Position numbers and translations under genes: made by a program. A stretch of DNA of 64,000 nucleotides from Polyangiaceae bacterium. GTDB taxonomy: Bacteria > Myxococcota_A > Polyangia > Polyangiales > Polyangiaceae. The notes below the pieces were generated by a model that worked only from the letters and a program-made list of their open reading frames with translations, ran no database searches and had not been told where the DNA came from. The DNA is taken from positions 1,240,001 through 1,304,000 of the forward strand of contig JACKEA010000002.1 in assembly GCA_020633235.1 (NCBI GenBank). The letters run 5' to 3'. Positions 1 to 8,978 of the stretch are shown one piece after another (position 1 is the stretch's first letter; every line of letters starts with the position of its first letter).

Positions 1-1041
1 CATCGCCCGGTAGGAGGCGAGAGTGGATTCCACGAAGCGCTCGTAGCCTCGAAAGCGAGCGCGCCGCACGTCTCCCTTCGAGAGCGCGCGATCGATGGCC
101 TCCGCCCCGGAGAAGCCGTGCATCAAGCCCAGATGAATCCCGGTGGAGAACACCGGATCGAGAAACGCCGCCGCGTCCCCTACCAGCAGGTAGCCGTCAC
201 CGCTCACGGGCCGGCACGAGTACGAGAAATCGCTGATGCTTCGCACCGGAGCGACTCTCCGCGCATCGGCCAAGCGCTCCCGGAGCAGCGGCGTCTTGGC
301 GATGCGAGCGGCGAAGCCCGCCGCGTCCGCCTTGTGCTCCACGAACGCGCGCTTGGGGCCGACGAAGCCCACGCTGCTCCGCCCCTTCGCGAGCGGGATC
401 ATCCACCACCAACCGGCCGGATCGACCACGATGGTCACGTCTCCGCCGCGTTCCCCTTCGTGGCGAAAGGCCCCTTCGAAGTGGGCGAACACCGCTGCGT
501 TCTTCAGCACCGGATCCATCTTGCGGATGTTGCGCAGGCGTCCGAGGAGCGCACCCTGCCCGCTGGCGTCCACCACGAAGCGCGCGGCGAGCTCACGCTC
601 CGCGCCGTTCTTGCGGACTCGCAGGCGGGCGCCCGCGGCGGACGTCTCCACGGCCCGCACGTCCGAACCCTGGTCGATCTCCGCCCCGGCGCGCTCGGCG
701 GCTCGGAGCAGAACGTCGTCGAGCTCCGAGCGCTCCGCGTGCCACGCGGAGGCGGGGTGCGGCACCATGCCCTCGGCGAAGGAGTAGCGACGCTCCACTT
801 GGCCGTCGTGGGTGACGAACTCTGCGCCGTACTTCTTCACGAAGCGCGCATCGAGCTCTTCCACCACGCCCAGTCGCTCGAAAAAGGGCAGCGAGCAGGG
901 CAGCAGCGACTCCCCCACGTGGAAGCGCGGGAATTGCTCGCGTTCCAGCACGCGCACGCGCCGGCCCCGGCGCGCGAGCTCCGCGGCGGTGGCAGCACCG
1001 GCGGGGCCTCCTCCTATGACGACGACGTCCAACACGGCCAC
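1..1041 (-). CDS. FAD-dependent oxidoreductase, halogenase / geranylgeranyl-reductase-like (3' end outside window)
   Basis: The gene reads in from 1041 and stays open to base 1, so 347 residues are visible and the C-terminus is missing. It has an N-terminal dinucleotide-binding loop GGGPAG at residues 10-15, then RFHVGESLLP near 39-48, a signature of flavin-dependent halogenases and related reductases. WWWMIP near residue 210 fits the halogenase WxWxIP pattern. The second FAD motif GDAAAFLDPVFSTG lies near 295. It probably oxidises or halogenates a small or lipid-like substrate using FAD; the substrate cannot be told. GTG at 1041 was chosen as the first start before the Rossmann strand; GTG 1035 is an alternative. 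It starts 13 bases after the thioesterase stop, so the two are probably co-transcribed. Confidence 0.8.
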   Translation of the reverse strand, partial: MAVLDVVVIGGGPAGAATAAELARRGRRVRVLEREQFPRFHVGESLLPCSLPFFERLGVVEELDARFVKKYGAEFVTHDGQVERRYSFAEGMVPHPASAWHAERSELDDVLLRAAERAGAEIDQGSDVRAVETSAAGARLRVRKNGAERELAARFVVDASGQGALLGRLRNIRKMDPVLKNAAVFAHFEGAFRHEGERGGDVTIVVDPAGWWWMIPLAKGRSSVGFVGPKRAFVEHKADAAGFAARIAKTPLLRERLADARRVAPVRSISDFSYSCRPVSGDGYLLVGDAAAFLDPVFSTGIHLGLMHGFSGAEAIDRALSKGDVRRARFRGYERFVESTLASYRAM

Positions 1042-1054
1042 CCCGGAGGGTAGC

Positions 1055-1918
1055 TCAGGTCGGCCACTTGCGGATCAAGCCCTCTTGCATGGTGCTGGCC
1101 ACCAAGGTGCCGTCTTGGGTGAAGAACTGTCCGCGCGCCAAACCCCGGGCCGACGACGCCGAAGGGCTGTCGACCACGTACAAGAGCCACTCGTCGAAGC
1201 GAAACGGGCGATGAAACCACATCGCGTGATCGAGGCTCGCCACCTGCATGCCGGGGCTGAGCCAGCTCACGCCATGCGGCTGCATCGAGGTGCCGAGGAA
1301 ATTGAAGTCCGAAGCATACGCCAGCAGGTACTGGTGAATGCGCGGCTCGTCCGGCAGCCGCGCCACCGCGCGATACCAGATTTGACGGTGGGGCGGACGG
1401 CGATCCGGGTTCAGCGGATCCTGTGGATCCACCGGACGCACCTCGATGGGTCGCTCCGCCAGCGCGCGCTCGCGCAGCGGCTCGGGGATGCGATCCACCA
1501 CCGCCCGGGCCAGCTCCGTCTCCGAACGGAGCCCGTCCGGGCCTGGAGCCGCGGGCTTGTCCGCCTGATGCTCGAAGCCGTCTTCCGGCTTCTGGAAGGA
1601 GGCGGCCATGCTGAAGATGGGGCGCCCGCCCTGGATGGCCACCACTCGACGCGTGGTGAAGCTCGATCCGTCGCGGATGCAGTCCACGTCGTACACGATG
1701 GGACGACTCGCATCGCCCGTGCGCAGGAAGTAGCTGTGGAACGAGTGCACCGTGCGCGCATCCCCCACGGTCTGCTCGGCGGCGGACAAGGCCTGACCCA
1801 GCACCTGTCCGCCAAAGACGTTACCCCAGCCGAGATCCTGGCTCTGACCGCGGAACAGGTTCTGCTCGATGCGTTCGAGAGCCAAGAGCTCGACGAGCTC
1901 GGCCAGTACTCGGGACAC
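1055..1918 (-). CDS. tesB: Acyl-CoA thioesterase II (TesB family)
   Basis: This 287-residue protein has the usual length of TesB, a double hot-dog thioesterase that hydrolyses acyl-CoA to free fatty acid and CoA. The conserved GNVFGGQVLGQAL lies near the N-terminus. The C-terminal hot-dog carries SLDHAMWFHRPF, with the catalytic Asp, and the Ser/Thr and Gln regions SSARGLARGQ and STMQEGLIR. The GTG start (1916-1918) directly abuts the TGA of the upstream lipoprotein gene, and the flavoprotein follows, which makes a compact minus-strand group. Cytoplasmic. The family assignment is firm; the physiological acyl chain is unknown. Confidence 0.93.
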   Translation of the reverse strand: MSRVLAELVELLALERIEQNLFRGQSQDLGWGNVFGGQVLGQALSAAEQTVGDARTVHSFHSYFLRTGDASRPIVYDVDCIRDGSSFTTRRVVAIQGGRPIFSMAASFQKPEDGFEHQADKPAAPGPDGLRSETELARAVVDRIPEPLRERALAERPIEVRPVDPQDPLNPDRRPPHRQIWYRAVARLPDEPRIHQYLLAYASDFNFLGTSMQPHGVSWLSPGMQVASLDHAMWFHRPFRFDEWLLYVVDSPSASSARGLARGQFFTQDGTLVASTMQEGLIRKWPT

Positions 1919-3025
1919 TCAGTTGCCCAGGAAACTACACAGCGCGCCGCCCGGACAGCAATCGTTGATGGGGAACGACGCCTGATCCGAGTGGAAGCAC
2001 ACCTTCGCGCCCTTGCTCGGGTAGTAGTACGCCCAGAAGAAGCACATCTCCGCGTTGGCGCTCTCGCCGAAAGACACCTGCTTGTTGCTGGTGTTCTTCC
2101 AGTCGCAGGTGAAGGAGAACCCGCCGCCCTTCGGGACCTGGAAGGGGGGGTCGTGCTTCACCGTCTCCGGCTCGTCCCATTGCCAACCCGGAACGTCGTA
2201 CACCGCGCTGCCCGGGTCGCTCTCGGAAGCGACCGCGGAGACCTTCACGTTGGTGCCGAAGTGATGCTCGTGCCCGGTGATGGCGAAGAAGTTCACGCCA
2301 TCGTACTCGCTCGGCAGCGGGAAGAACGTGGGCCCCAGGGTCCAGCTGCTGTTCGCCGGGATCTTGATGTCGGGGTTGCCGATGAACAGGAAGTCCGCCT
2401 CGTCCTTGAAGGCGGACTCGGGGATCGAGGTGAACTTGGACGACGCCGTCACCTGAACCGGGCCCGGCGTGGTGTTGATGTAGTGCAGCTCCAGACGAAT
2501 CATCTGGTTTTCGTTCAGGGTGAAGGCCACGCCTTCCGGGAGCTTCAGCTCGTCCTTCGACTTCTGCGTGATCATCACCGGAGCGCCCTTCGTGGGATCC
2601 AGCGTCTCCACGAAGGGAGAGCAGTCGAAGGGCGTGAGCTTCTCTTCCGTGTCGTTCGTGCGGTACACGATCATGTGGTGGCTGGAGCTGCTGATCTCGT
2701 TTTCGATCAGCCCCACGCGGAAGTTCGCCGGGTTGTGCAAGCGCTTCACCACGCACTGGGTGTTCTCGTAGCCGGACGGTACGTCGATGGGGCCGATGTC
2801 GACGGAGAAGGACTCGCCACCTCCGACGCCACCGCCCGTGCCTCCGGTGCCGCTGCCCGCGGCGCCGCTGGTGCCTCCGCTTCCCCCGCTGCTGCCACCT
2901 CCGGTGCCCGCGCCGGCTGCACCGCCCGACGAGCCGCCTCCGGTGTTCGCGCCGTTGTCGTCGCTGCTTCCGCCACAGCCGACCAAGAAGGGAATCAACA
3001 CCAACGCACAAGACCAACGATTCAT
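1919..3025 (-). CDS. Secreted lipoprotein resembling copper type II (PHM/DBM-like) monooxygenase
   Basis: 368 residues. The ATG at 3025 follows AGGAGAGG at the right spacing; an in-frame extension to 3112 has no such site. A lipoprotein signal (FLVGC) leads into a Gly/Ser/Thr-rich linker to about residue 75. The rest carries every copper-ligand motif of peptidylglycine monooxygenase-type enzymes in the right order: HHM (about residue 117), LHY (about 180), GHEHH (about 253) and AEMC (about 328), together with paired cysteines. Such enzymes use two copper atoms, O2 and a reductant to hydroxylate substrates. Export and lipidation put it in the cell envelope. No substrate or partner is evident. 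Fold and ligands are inferred from motifs only. Confidence 0.72.
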   Translation of the reverse strand: MNRWSCALVLIPFLVGCGGSSDDNGANTGGGSSGGAAGAGTGGGSSGGSGGTSGAAGSGTGGTGGGVGGGESFSVDIGPIDVPSGYENTQCVVKRLHNPANFRVGLIENEISSSSHHMIVYRTNDTEEKLTPFDCSPFVETLDPTKGAPVMITQKSKDELKLPEGVAFTLNENQMIRLELHYINTTPGPVQVTASSKFTSIPESAFKDEADFLFIGNPDIKIPANSSWTLGPTFFPLPSEYDGVNFFAITGHEHHFGTNVKVSAVASESDPGSAVYDVPGWQWDEPETVKHDPPFQVPKGGGFSFTCDWKNTSNKQVSFGESANAEMCFFWAYYYPSKGAKVCFHSDQASFPINDCCPGGALCSFLGN

Positions 3026-3151
3026 CGACACACCTCTCCTAAGCGGGGACCGAGCGAGCGCGGGTAATTTAGCGGCTCTCCCGACTTGCGCTCGATCAAA
3101 TCGCGCGCGCACATCCTCCTACACGTCGAGTTGATCTACCGTGGAGCGCGG

Positions 3152-4519
3152 ATGCTGGAACGGATCGGCAGTTGGCTGTCGCGGGGTGCACGACGCTTCG
3201 TCCCGGATCCGTTCGTGCTCGCGCTGTTGCTCACCTTCGTGAGCTTCGCTGCGGCGCTCTGGTTCACTGGCGGAAACTTCCACTCCGTCTTGATCGCATG
3301 GGTGGATGGAAAGGGCGGAGGCAAGGGTTTCTGGAACCTGCTCGCCTTCGGCATGCAGATGTGCCTGATCCTGGTGACGGGTCACGCGCTGGCCTCCAGC
3401 CCGCCCCTTCGCCGCCTGCTCGACGCCCTCGCCGCCCGCGCGACCACGCCGGCCAGCGCAATCGCCATCGTGGCAGTGGGCGCGATGAGCTTGGCGCTGG
3501 TCAACTGGGGGCTCGGGCTCATCGGTGGCGCGCTGCTCGCGCGCGAGGTCGGCCAGCGCGCTCGCGAGCGCGGCGTGAAGGTGCACTATCCGTTGCTCGC
3601 CGCGGCGGGCTACAGCGGGCTGATGGTGTGGCACGGCGGCCTCAGCGGCTCCGCGCCGTTGAAGGTCACCCTGAGCAAGGACCTCGGCGAGATCCTCGGG
3701 CCCGAGCTGGCAAAGCAGATCGTCGCCATGCCGCTGTCGGAGACCATCGGCGCTTGGCCCAACCTGCTGGCCAACGCGGCGTTGCTGGTGATCGTGCCGC
3801 TGGTCCTGATCCGCATGCTTCCCCGGGACGAACGCGAACGCCGCGCCGCTCCCGAGCTCGAAAGCCACGGAGCGGCGGAAAGCTCTGGTGAAAGCTCCCC
3901 TGCCCAACGTCTGGATCGCTCCCGCATCCTGGCCGGCCTCACTGCCATCGCCGGCTTCGCGGCGTGGTTCTTCGTGGTGCGGCGCCAGGGTATCGGAAAC
4001 CTGGATCCGAACCTCATCAACTTCCTGTTCCTGTTCCTGGGCCTCGCGCTGCACGGCTCCGCGGCGGCCTATGGTCGCGCCATCGGCGAAGCCGCGAATG
4101 GCACCGCGGGTATCATCCTGCAGTTCCCGTTCTACGCCGGTATCATGGGTGTGCTGACGGGCACCGGCCTGCTGGGCGCCATCGCAGGAGCCTTCGTCAA
4201 GGTCGGCGCCGGCGCCCTGCCGGCGGTCTCCTTCTACGCCGCGGGGCTCGTGAATTTGTTCGTCCCGAGCGGCGGCGGTCAGTGGGCGGTGCAGGGTCCC
4301 ATCTTGATGAAGGCCGCGGTGGACAGCGGCGTCGCGCCGGCACGTTTGGTGATGGCCCTGGCCTACGGCGACCAGTGGACCAACATGCTACAGCCCTTTT
4401 GGGCGCTGCCTCTGCTCGGCATCACCCGTGTATCCGCTCGGGACATCATCGGCTACACCGCGGTGCTGCTGTTAGTGAGCCAAGTCGTTTTCGTCGCCGC
4501 CCTCTACCTCGGCTGGTAG
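3152..4519 (+). CDS. Short-chain fatty acid transporter, AtoE family
   Basis: This 455-residue integral membrane protein has about twelve hydrophobic segments and the family-typical opening LERIGSWLSRGARRFVPDPF. Later motifs include MVWHGGLSGSAPL and PSGGGQWAVQGPI. AtoE proteins take up short-chain fatty acids such as acetoacetate or butyrate across the inner membrane. ATG 3152 was chosen because the family begins at this Leu-Glu-Arg segment and a TACCGT hexamer lies 9 bases upstream; an in-frame ATG at 3086 would add 22 atypical residues. It diverges from the copper-lipoprotein gene. Fatty-acid genes on both sides (thioesterase, dehydrogenase, synthetase) fit a lipid-using lifestyle. Confidence 0.88.
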   Translation: MLERIGSWLSRGARRFVPDPFVLALLLTFVSFAAALWFTGGNFHSVLIAWVDGKGGGKGFWNLLAFGMQMCLILVTGHALASSPPLRRLLDALAARATTPASAIAIVAVGAMSLALVNWGLGLIGGALLAREVGQRARERGVKVHYPLLAAAGYSGLMVWHGGLSGSAPLKVTLSKDLGEILGPELAKQIVAMPLSETIGAWPNLLANAALLVIVPLVLIRMLPRDERERRAAPELESHGAAESSGESSPAQRLDRSRILAGLTAIAGFAAWFFVVRRQGIGNLDPNLINFLFLFLGLALHGSAAAYGRAIGEAANGTAGIILQFPFYAGIMGVLTGTGLLGAIAGAFVKVGAGALPAVSFYAAGLVNLFVPSGGGQWAVQGPILMKAAVDSGVAPARLVMALAYGDQWTNMLQPFWALPLLGITRVSARDIIGYTAVLLLVSQVVFVAALYLGW

Positions 4520-4528
4520 GCTTCGCTC

Positions 4529-5545
4529 ATGAAGGGGCTTGGCATCGCGGTCGTCACTTTGGGCCTCGCTCTCGCGGCCTGCGGCTCGAACTCCAGCAAC
4601 AAGAGCGCGAACACGGGCGGCGCCGGAGGCGCGGGAACCGGCGGCAGCGGCGGAACCGGCAACACCGGTGGCAGCGGCGGCGGCGCGCCGGGCTCGGGTC
4701 CCACCATCGCGGGCTGCCCCGTGTTCCCGGCGGACAACGAGTGGAACCGGGACGTCTCCGCGGACCCGGTGGATCCCAACTCGGACGCCATCATCGCGTA
4801 CATCAACGCCAACGGCGCCAGCAAGGTGCACCCCGACTTCGGATCCAATCCGGAGTACGGCATTCCTTACGTGGTGGTGAACGGCACGCAACCCAAGGTG
4901 AACGTCAGCTTCGACTACGCCGACGAGAGCGATCCGGGGCCGTACCCGATCCCTCCAGACGCACCCATCGAGGGCGGCCCCAACGCAGACGGGGATCGCC
5001 ACGTGTTGGTGATCGACAAGGACGCCTGCAAGCTCTACGAAACCTTCGATTCGCACTTCCAGAATCCGGGCTGGACCGCGGGCTCCGGCGCCGTGTTCGA
5101 TCTGAAGTCCAACGCGCTCCGGCCAGACGGCTGGACCAGCGCCGACGCCGCGGGCCTGCCGATCTTCCCCGGCCTCGTGCGCTACGACGAAGCCGTGACC
5201 CAGGGCGTGATCCGTCACGCGCTCCGCTTCACGGTCTCCAAGACCCGCGCCGCGTACGTGCACCCCGCCACGCACCTGGCCAGCAGCAACACGGATCCGA
5301 ATGCGCCACCCATGGGCATGCGCGTGCGCCTGAAGGCGAGCTTCGACCTTTCGCCCTACTCCGGACCCGCGCTGGTGGTGCTCACGGCCCTCAAGAAGTA
5401 CGGCATGTTCGTGGCGGACAACGGCTCCAACTGGTTCATCTCAGGCGCTTCGGATCCCAGCTTCGACGACGACCAACTCGGTCAGCTCAAGGGCGTGCCG
5501 GGGGATTCCTTCGAGGTCGTGAAGCTCGGGAAGCTGTATCAGTGA
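4529..5545 (+). CDS. Uncharacterised lipoprotein with Gly-rich linker
   Basis: 338 residues. The signal peptide ends in a lipobox (LALAAC, Cys18), followed by a low-complexity linker of Gly, Thr, Ser and Ala to about residue 55. The globular part begins CPVFPADNEWNRDVS and is rich in Asp, Pro and Asn, with aromatic strands typical of exported beta proteins. I do not recognise a named family and assign no function. There is no Shine-Dalgarno site; TAGGCT sits 6 bases before the ATG, consistent with a leaderless transcript. Its TGA overlaps the GTG of the thioredoxin-like gene, so the two are translated together and may act together in the envelope. Confidence 0.8.
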   Translation: MKGLGIAVVTLGLALAACGSNSSNKSANTGGAGGAGTGGSGGTGNTGGSGGGAPGSGPTIAGCPVFPADNEWNRDVSADPVDPNSDAIIAYINANGASKVHPDFGSNPEYGIPYVVVNGTQPKVNVSFDYADESDPGPYPIPPDAPIEGGPNADGDRHVLVIDKDACKLYETFDSHFQNPGWTAGSGAVFDLKSNALRPDGWTSADAAGLPIFPGLVRYDEAVTQGVIRHALRFTVSKTRAAYVHPATHLASSNTDPNAPPMGMRVRLKASFDLSPYSGPALVVLTALKKYGMFVADNGSNWFISGASDPSFDDDQLGQLKGVPGDSFEVVKLGKLYQ

Positions 5546-6105
5546 GGCGAGCGGCACTTCTCGTGCTGCTCCTCAGCGGTTGCGGCGAGGCCGCGCCCCC
5601 GGCCCCCGCCACCGCCGCACCCAGCGTTGAACCCGAGCCCGCGCGCGAGCCCTTTCGCGTGGTGTCCCCTGAAGAGCGGGTGCCCGAGTTCCACGTGCGC
5701 GCGACGGACGGCACGGTGTTCGACTCCGACGCCCTCGTCGGCAAGCGTCCCTTCGTGGTCGTCTTCTACGCCACGTGGTGCAGCGTGTGCGAGATGAAGC
5801 TCCCCGTCGTCCGCCACGTGCTCGAAGGCCATCCCGAGATCCCGGTCATCGGCGTGGCCCTGGACGAAGCCGACACCTGGCGAGCCGTTCCCGGCTACGT
5901 CGCCCGCCACTCGCTGGCCTTCCCTACGGTGCGCGGCGAGCGCTTCCCCCGTTTCGCGCTGGCCTACGATCCATTCCAGTCCGTGCCCGCCGTCGCCGTG
6001 GTCGGCAAGAGCGGGTACTTGATCGACTACCAGATCGGCTTTTCGCAAAGCCACGAGCGGCGTCTCCGCGGCGCCCTCGAGGTCGCCGGAGGGGTGATGA
6101 AATGA
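5542..6105 (+). CDS. Thioredoxin-like lipoprotein (TlpA/ResA type)
   Basis: 187 residues. The GTG start overlaps the preceding TGA (GTGA). A short signal peptide ends in the lipobox LLLSGC, followed by an Ala/Pro linker. The thioredoxin fold follows with the redox motif WCSVC at about residue 79 and a cis-Pro region at SVPAVAVV. TlpA/ResA proteins reduce disulfides outside the inner membrane, commonly during cytochrome c maturation or extracytoplasmic stress. Target proteins are not evident here. It is co-translated with the unknown lipoprotein upstream, which may be a substrate or partner (inference). Confidence 0.85.
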   Translation: MRRAALLVLLLSGCGEAAPPAPATAAPSVEPEPAREPFRVVSPEERVPEFHVRATDGTVFDSDALVGKRPFVVVFYATWCSVCEMKLPVVRHVLEGHPEIPVIGVALDEADTWRAVPGYVARHSLAFPTVRGERFPRFALAYDPFQSVPAVAVVGKSGYLIDYQIGFSQSHERRLRGALEVAGGVMK

Positions 6106-6114
6106 TCGTTTTCC

Positions 6115-7158
6115 TTGTTGGTCCGCCGCGGAACCGAGCCCTGGACGCGGCTCGACGCCCGCGGTAATCCGCATTTCGTGCACACTCCGACGACGGCCCT
6201 CGCCTCCGACCGCATCTCCGCGGGAGCTACGGACACCGGTCTCCGACGGCGCGAGAACGAGGACGTGGTGCTCGTCCGCGATGACCTCGGCCTGTACGCC
6301 GTGGCGGACGGCGCCGGCGGCCACGACGCCGGGGACGTTGCGGCGGAGTCCGCCGTGCGCTCGCTGGTGGCGGGCATCGCCAGCGCCGACGAGCTGCCTC
6401 CGGCCAGCACCGCCGCCCTCAATCGTCTGGGCATCGATCCCGAAGCGCGGGCGCTCTCGGCGGCGTTTCACCGCGCGCATCGCGACGTCGTCGCCATCGC
6501 CCGAGTGTCGCAGTCCGCCAAAGGCATGGGCTCCACGCTGGTCGCCGCCCTCTTCTCGGAGCGAGAGCCTCTGGTGCACATCGCCCACGTGGGCGATAGC
6601 CGCTGCTACCGGCTGCGGGGCGGCCACCTGGAGCTGCTCACGGTGGATCACTCCATCGCCTCGGACGTGCTCGAGAAGCGACCGGAGCTCGACGACGCCG
6701 TCTTGGCGCGCTTGCCCAAGAGCGTCGTGACCCGCGCCCTGGGCATGGGCCAGTCGCTCCACGCCAGCGTGCAGACCAAGGCGGTCGTCGCTGGCGACCG
6801 CTATCTGCTGTGCTCCGACGGGCTCAGCGGACCGGTGTCGTCCCAGGGCATCGCCGACGCACTGAAGAGCGCCGCCACGCCAGACGACGCCGTGCGCGAG
6901 CTCATCGCCCGGGCGAACGCCGCCGGTGGCCCGGACAACATCGCCTGCGTGGTGGTGGACTGCCCTGGCGGCGCGGACCACGCGCTGCCCGTGGACCGCA
7001 CGTCGAACACCATCGTGGACGATCCCTCGGTGCGGTCGTCGGATCCGGAGCTCCTGATCATGGGCATCGAGGAGCTGGATTTGAGCGGCCCGCCGGATCG
7101 CGTGGGGGACGACCTCATCCGCGCTCTGGACACCGTCGTCGGCAAGCACTCCAAATGA
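6115..7158 (+). CDS. PP2C-type serine/threonine protein phosphatase
   Basis: A cytoplasmic PPM/PP2C phosphatase of about 347 residues. The metal-binding motifs are visible in order: GLRRRENED, VADGAGGHDAG, GMGSTLVAAL, AHVGDSRCYRLR, CSDGLSG and GGPDNIACVVV. The last 60 residues after the catalytic domain are acidic and unlike the core. It removes phosphate from Ser/Thr in proteins, usually opposing Hanks-type kinases, which are abundant in myxobacteria; none lies nearby. The start is uncertain: TTG 6115, TTG 6118 and GTG 6178 are all in frame, and the domain itself starts near residue 34. The stop overlaps the truD ATG (ATGA). Confidence 0.9.
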   Translation: MLVRRGTEPWTRLDARGNPHFVHTPTTALASDRISAGATDTGLRRRENEDVVLVRDDLGLYAVADGAGGHDAGDVAAESAVRSLVAGIASADELPPASTAALNRLGIDPEARALSAAFHRAHRDVVAIARVSQSAKGMGSTLVAALFSEREPLVHIAHVGDSRCYRLRGGHLELLTVDHSIASDVLEKRPELDDAVLARLPKSVVTRALGMGQSLHASVQTKAVVAGDRYLLCSDGLSGPVSSQGIADALKSAATPDDAVRELIARANAAGGPDNIACVVVDCPGGADHALPVDRTSNTIVDDPSVRSSDPELLIMGIEELDLSGPPDRVGDDLIRALDTVVGKHSK

Positions 7159-8216
7159 CGCCGCAAGAGCCGGAGCTCGCCTGCGCGGATCTCCCCGCGG
7201 TAGGCGGCCGCATTGGACCCGAGCCGGAGGACTTCGTGGTGGACGAAGTGCTCGATCGCGAGCCCAGCGGGAGCGGCGAGCACCTCTTCGTGCGCATCGA
7301 GAAGCGCGTCTTGAACACCCAAGACGCCGTGCACGCCGTGGCCCGCGCCGCCGGCGTGCGAGCACCAGACGTCGGCAGCGCCGGCATGAAGGACAAGCAC
7401 GCCGTGACCCGGCAGTGGCTGAGCTTGCCGCCGGGCGCGAGCGACCCCGGGAGCTGGCAGCTGCCGGAAGGCCTCAGCGTGGTCGAGAGCACCCGCAACG
7501 AGAAGAAACTCCGCACCGGGCAGCTCTCCGGTAATCGCTTTCGCATTCGCCTGCACGAGGCAAACGCCAACGCGAACGCCGCCTGCGCCGCCATCGTGGC
7601 CCGCATCGTCGAGCAGGGCCTGCCCAACTACTTCGGCGCCCAGCGCTTCGGCATCGCCGGGCAGAACCTGGACCGCGCCCTTCACTGGCTCCGGTCCGGA
7701 GACGCCGCTCGGGGTCGCGGCTCGCGCTTTCACAAGAAGCTCTACCCCAGCGTGATCCAGTCGGAGATCTTCAACCGCTACCTCACGCGCCGCCGCGCCC
7801 TGGGGCTCTCGACGCTGCTGGTGGGAGAAGTGGTGCGCCTGGATGGGTCGAACAGCGTGTTCGTGGTGGAGGAGCCGGAGCGGGAGCTTCCGCGTCTGAC
7901 CAGCAAGGACATTCACCTCACCGGTCCCATGCCCGGACCCAAGATGAAGAAGCCGAGCGGAGTCCCGGCGGAGCTGGAAGCGGCAGTGCTCGGGGAGCTC
8001 GAGCTGTCGGACGACCTGCTCTCGGGGCTCGCGCGGCATGCGCCCGGCACGCGGCGGGATCTGTTGGTGTTTCCCGAAGGCCTGGAAGCGCGCGTGCTGG
8101 ATGCCAATGTCGTAGAGCTTTCGTTCTTCCTTCCGAGTGGCAGCTACGCCACGGAGCTCGTGCGCCAGCTCACCCGCGCACCGTTCCTCGAGCCGCGGCG
8201 CGACCGAGACCGCTGA
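7155..8216 (+). CDS. truD: tRNA pseudouridine(13) synthase TruD
   Basis: 353 residues, close to the family norm. TruD converts uridine 13 of certain tRNAs to pseudouridine. The catalytic signature GMKDKHAVTRQ lies near residues 77-87, with the catalytic Asp in KDK. Other family blocks are FVVDE near the N-terminus, the RIRL strand and LPNYFGAQRFG, followed by the TruD insertion and a C-terminal ASYATELVRQL-like end. The ATG overlaps the phosphatase stop by four bases, so it is translationally coupled. No promoter of its own is seen. Confidence 0.94.
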   Translation: MTPQEPELACADLPAVGGRIGPEPEDFVVDEVLDREPSGSGEHLFVRIEKRVLNTQDAVHAVARAAGVRAPDVGSAGMKDKHAVTRQWLSLPPGASDPGSWQLPEGLSVVESTRNEKKLRTGQLSGNRFRIRLHEANANANAACAAIVARIVEQGLPNYFGAQRFGIAGQNLDRALHWLRSGDAARGRGSRFHKKLYPSVIQSEIFNRYLTRRRALGLSTLLVGEVVRLDGSNSVFVVEEPERELPRLTSKDIHLTGPMPGPKMKKPSGVPAELEAAVLGELELSDDLLSGLARHAPGTRRDLLVFPEGLEARVLDANVVELSFFLPSGSYATELVRQLTRAPFLEPRRDRDR

Positions 8217-8221
8217 TCTGA

Positions 8222-8227
8222 TATGCT
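8222..8227 (+). promoter_or_regulatory. Candidate -10 element for a leaderless acyltransferase transcript
   Basis: TATGCT ends 8 bases before the GTG at 8236, and there is no Shine-Dalgarno sequence between them. Transcription starting about 7 bases after such a hexamer would begin at or near the start codon. No clear -35 element was found. Confidence 0.45.
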
Positions 8228-8235
8228 CCCGGGGC

Positions 8236-8952
8236 GTGTCGGTCCCGATCCTGCTCGAGAACATCGCGCTGACGGCGACGATATCGCTCCCCACCGCTCT
8301 GGAAGGCGCCATCAATCGTCCTCGCCCCACGGAGGTGTACGACGCCCGGCTCGATTGGTGGTCGCGAAAGCTGCTGGAGGCCGCGGACATCTCGCTATCG
8401 GTGAGCGGCCGAGAGAACCTGCTCGCCAACGAAGCCTTCGTGGTGATGAGCAATCACCAGTCGCACTACGACATTCCGGTGTTGTTCCAGGCTCTCGGGC
8501 GGCGCATTCGCATGGTGGCCAAGACGGAGCTGTTCAAGATCCCCGTCTTCGCGAGCGCCATGCGCGCGGCCGGCTTCGTCGAAGTCGATCGCAAGAATCG
8601 CGACCGCGCGGTGGCCGCCCTGAAGGGCGCGAAGGGCGCCATCGACGCCGGCACGGACATCTGGATCGCTCCGGAAGGCACCCGCAGCGAGACCGGTCGC
8701 GTGGGTCCCTTCAAGAAAGGGGGTTTCCACATGGCGGAGGACGCGGAGGCCCGCATCCTACCCGTGACCATAGAGGGCACCCGCCGCGTGCTACAGGCCC
8801 ACGACTGGCGCGTCAAAAAGAGCCATCACGTTAGCGTGGTGATCGGCAAGCCCATCGACGCCCCCGCCTACGGCCCGGAGCGCCGCGCGGAGCTGATGGA
8901 CGCGGTCCGAGCGGCCATCGTCGCGCCGTTGCCGGAAGCGCTCCGCGGCTGA
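8236..8952 (+). CDS. plsC: 1-acyl-glycerol-3-phosphate acyltransferase-like (PlsC family)
   Basis: 238 residues. It carries the acyltransferase HX4D block as NHQSHYD near residue 73, then the FVEVDR and EGTRS blocks (about residue 146) in the expected order and spacing. The family transfers an acyl group to lysophosphatidic acid or a related lysophospholipid in membrane lipid synthesis. A hydrophobic N-terminal stretch probably associates with the membrane. GTG 8236 was chosen because it follows TATGCT by 8 bases and because the upstream in-frame extension reads as truD overlap. The exact substrate is not shown by sequence. Confidence 0.87.
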   Translation: MSVPILLENIALTATISLPTALEGAINRPRPTEVYDARLDWWSRKLLEAADISLSVSGRENLLANEAFVVMSNHQSHYDIPVLFQALGRRIRMVAKTELFKIPVFASAMRAAGFVEVDRKNRDRAVAALKGAKGAIDAGTDIWIAPEGTRSETGRVGPFKKGGFHMAEDAEARILPVTIEGTRRVLQAHDWRVKKSHHVSVVIGKPIDAPAYGPERRAELMDAVRAAIVAPLPEALRG

Positions 8953-8978
8953 GGCTTGGCGAGACCGCGAGCGGCGGC

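Noticed and set aside
812..3067. Long plus-strand open frame of 751 codons
   Set aside because: It lies antisense to the thioesterase and copper lipoprotein, which have clear motifs. Its product is Arg/His/Ala-rich with no motif, as expected of a GC-rich shadow frame.
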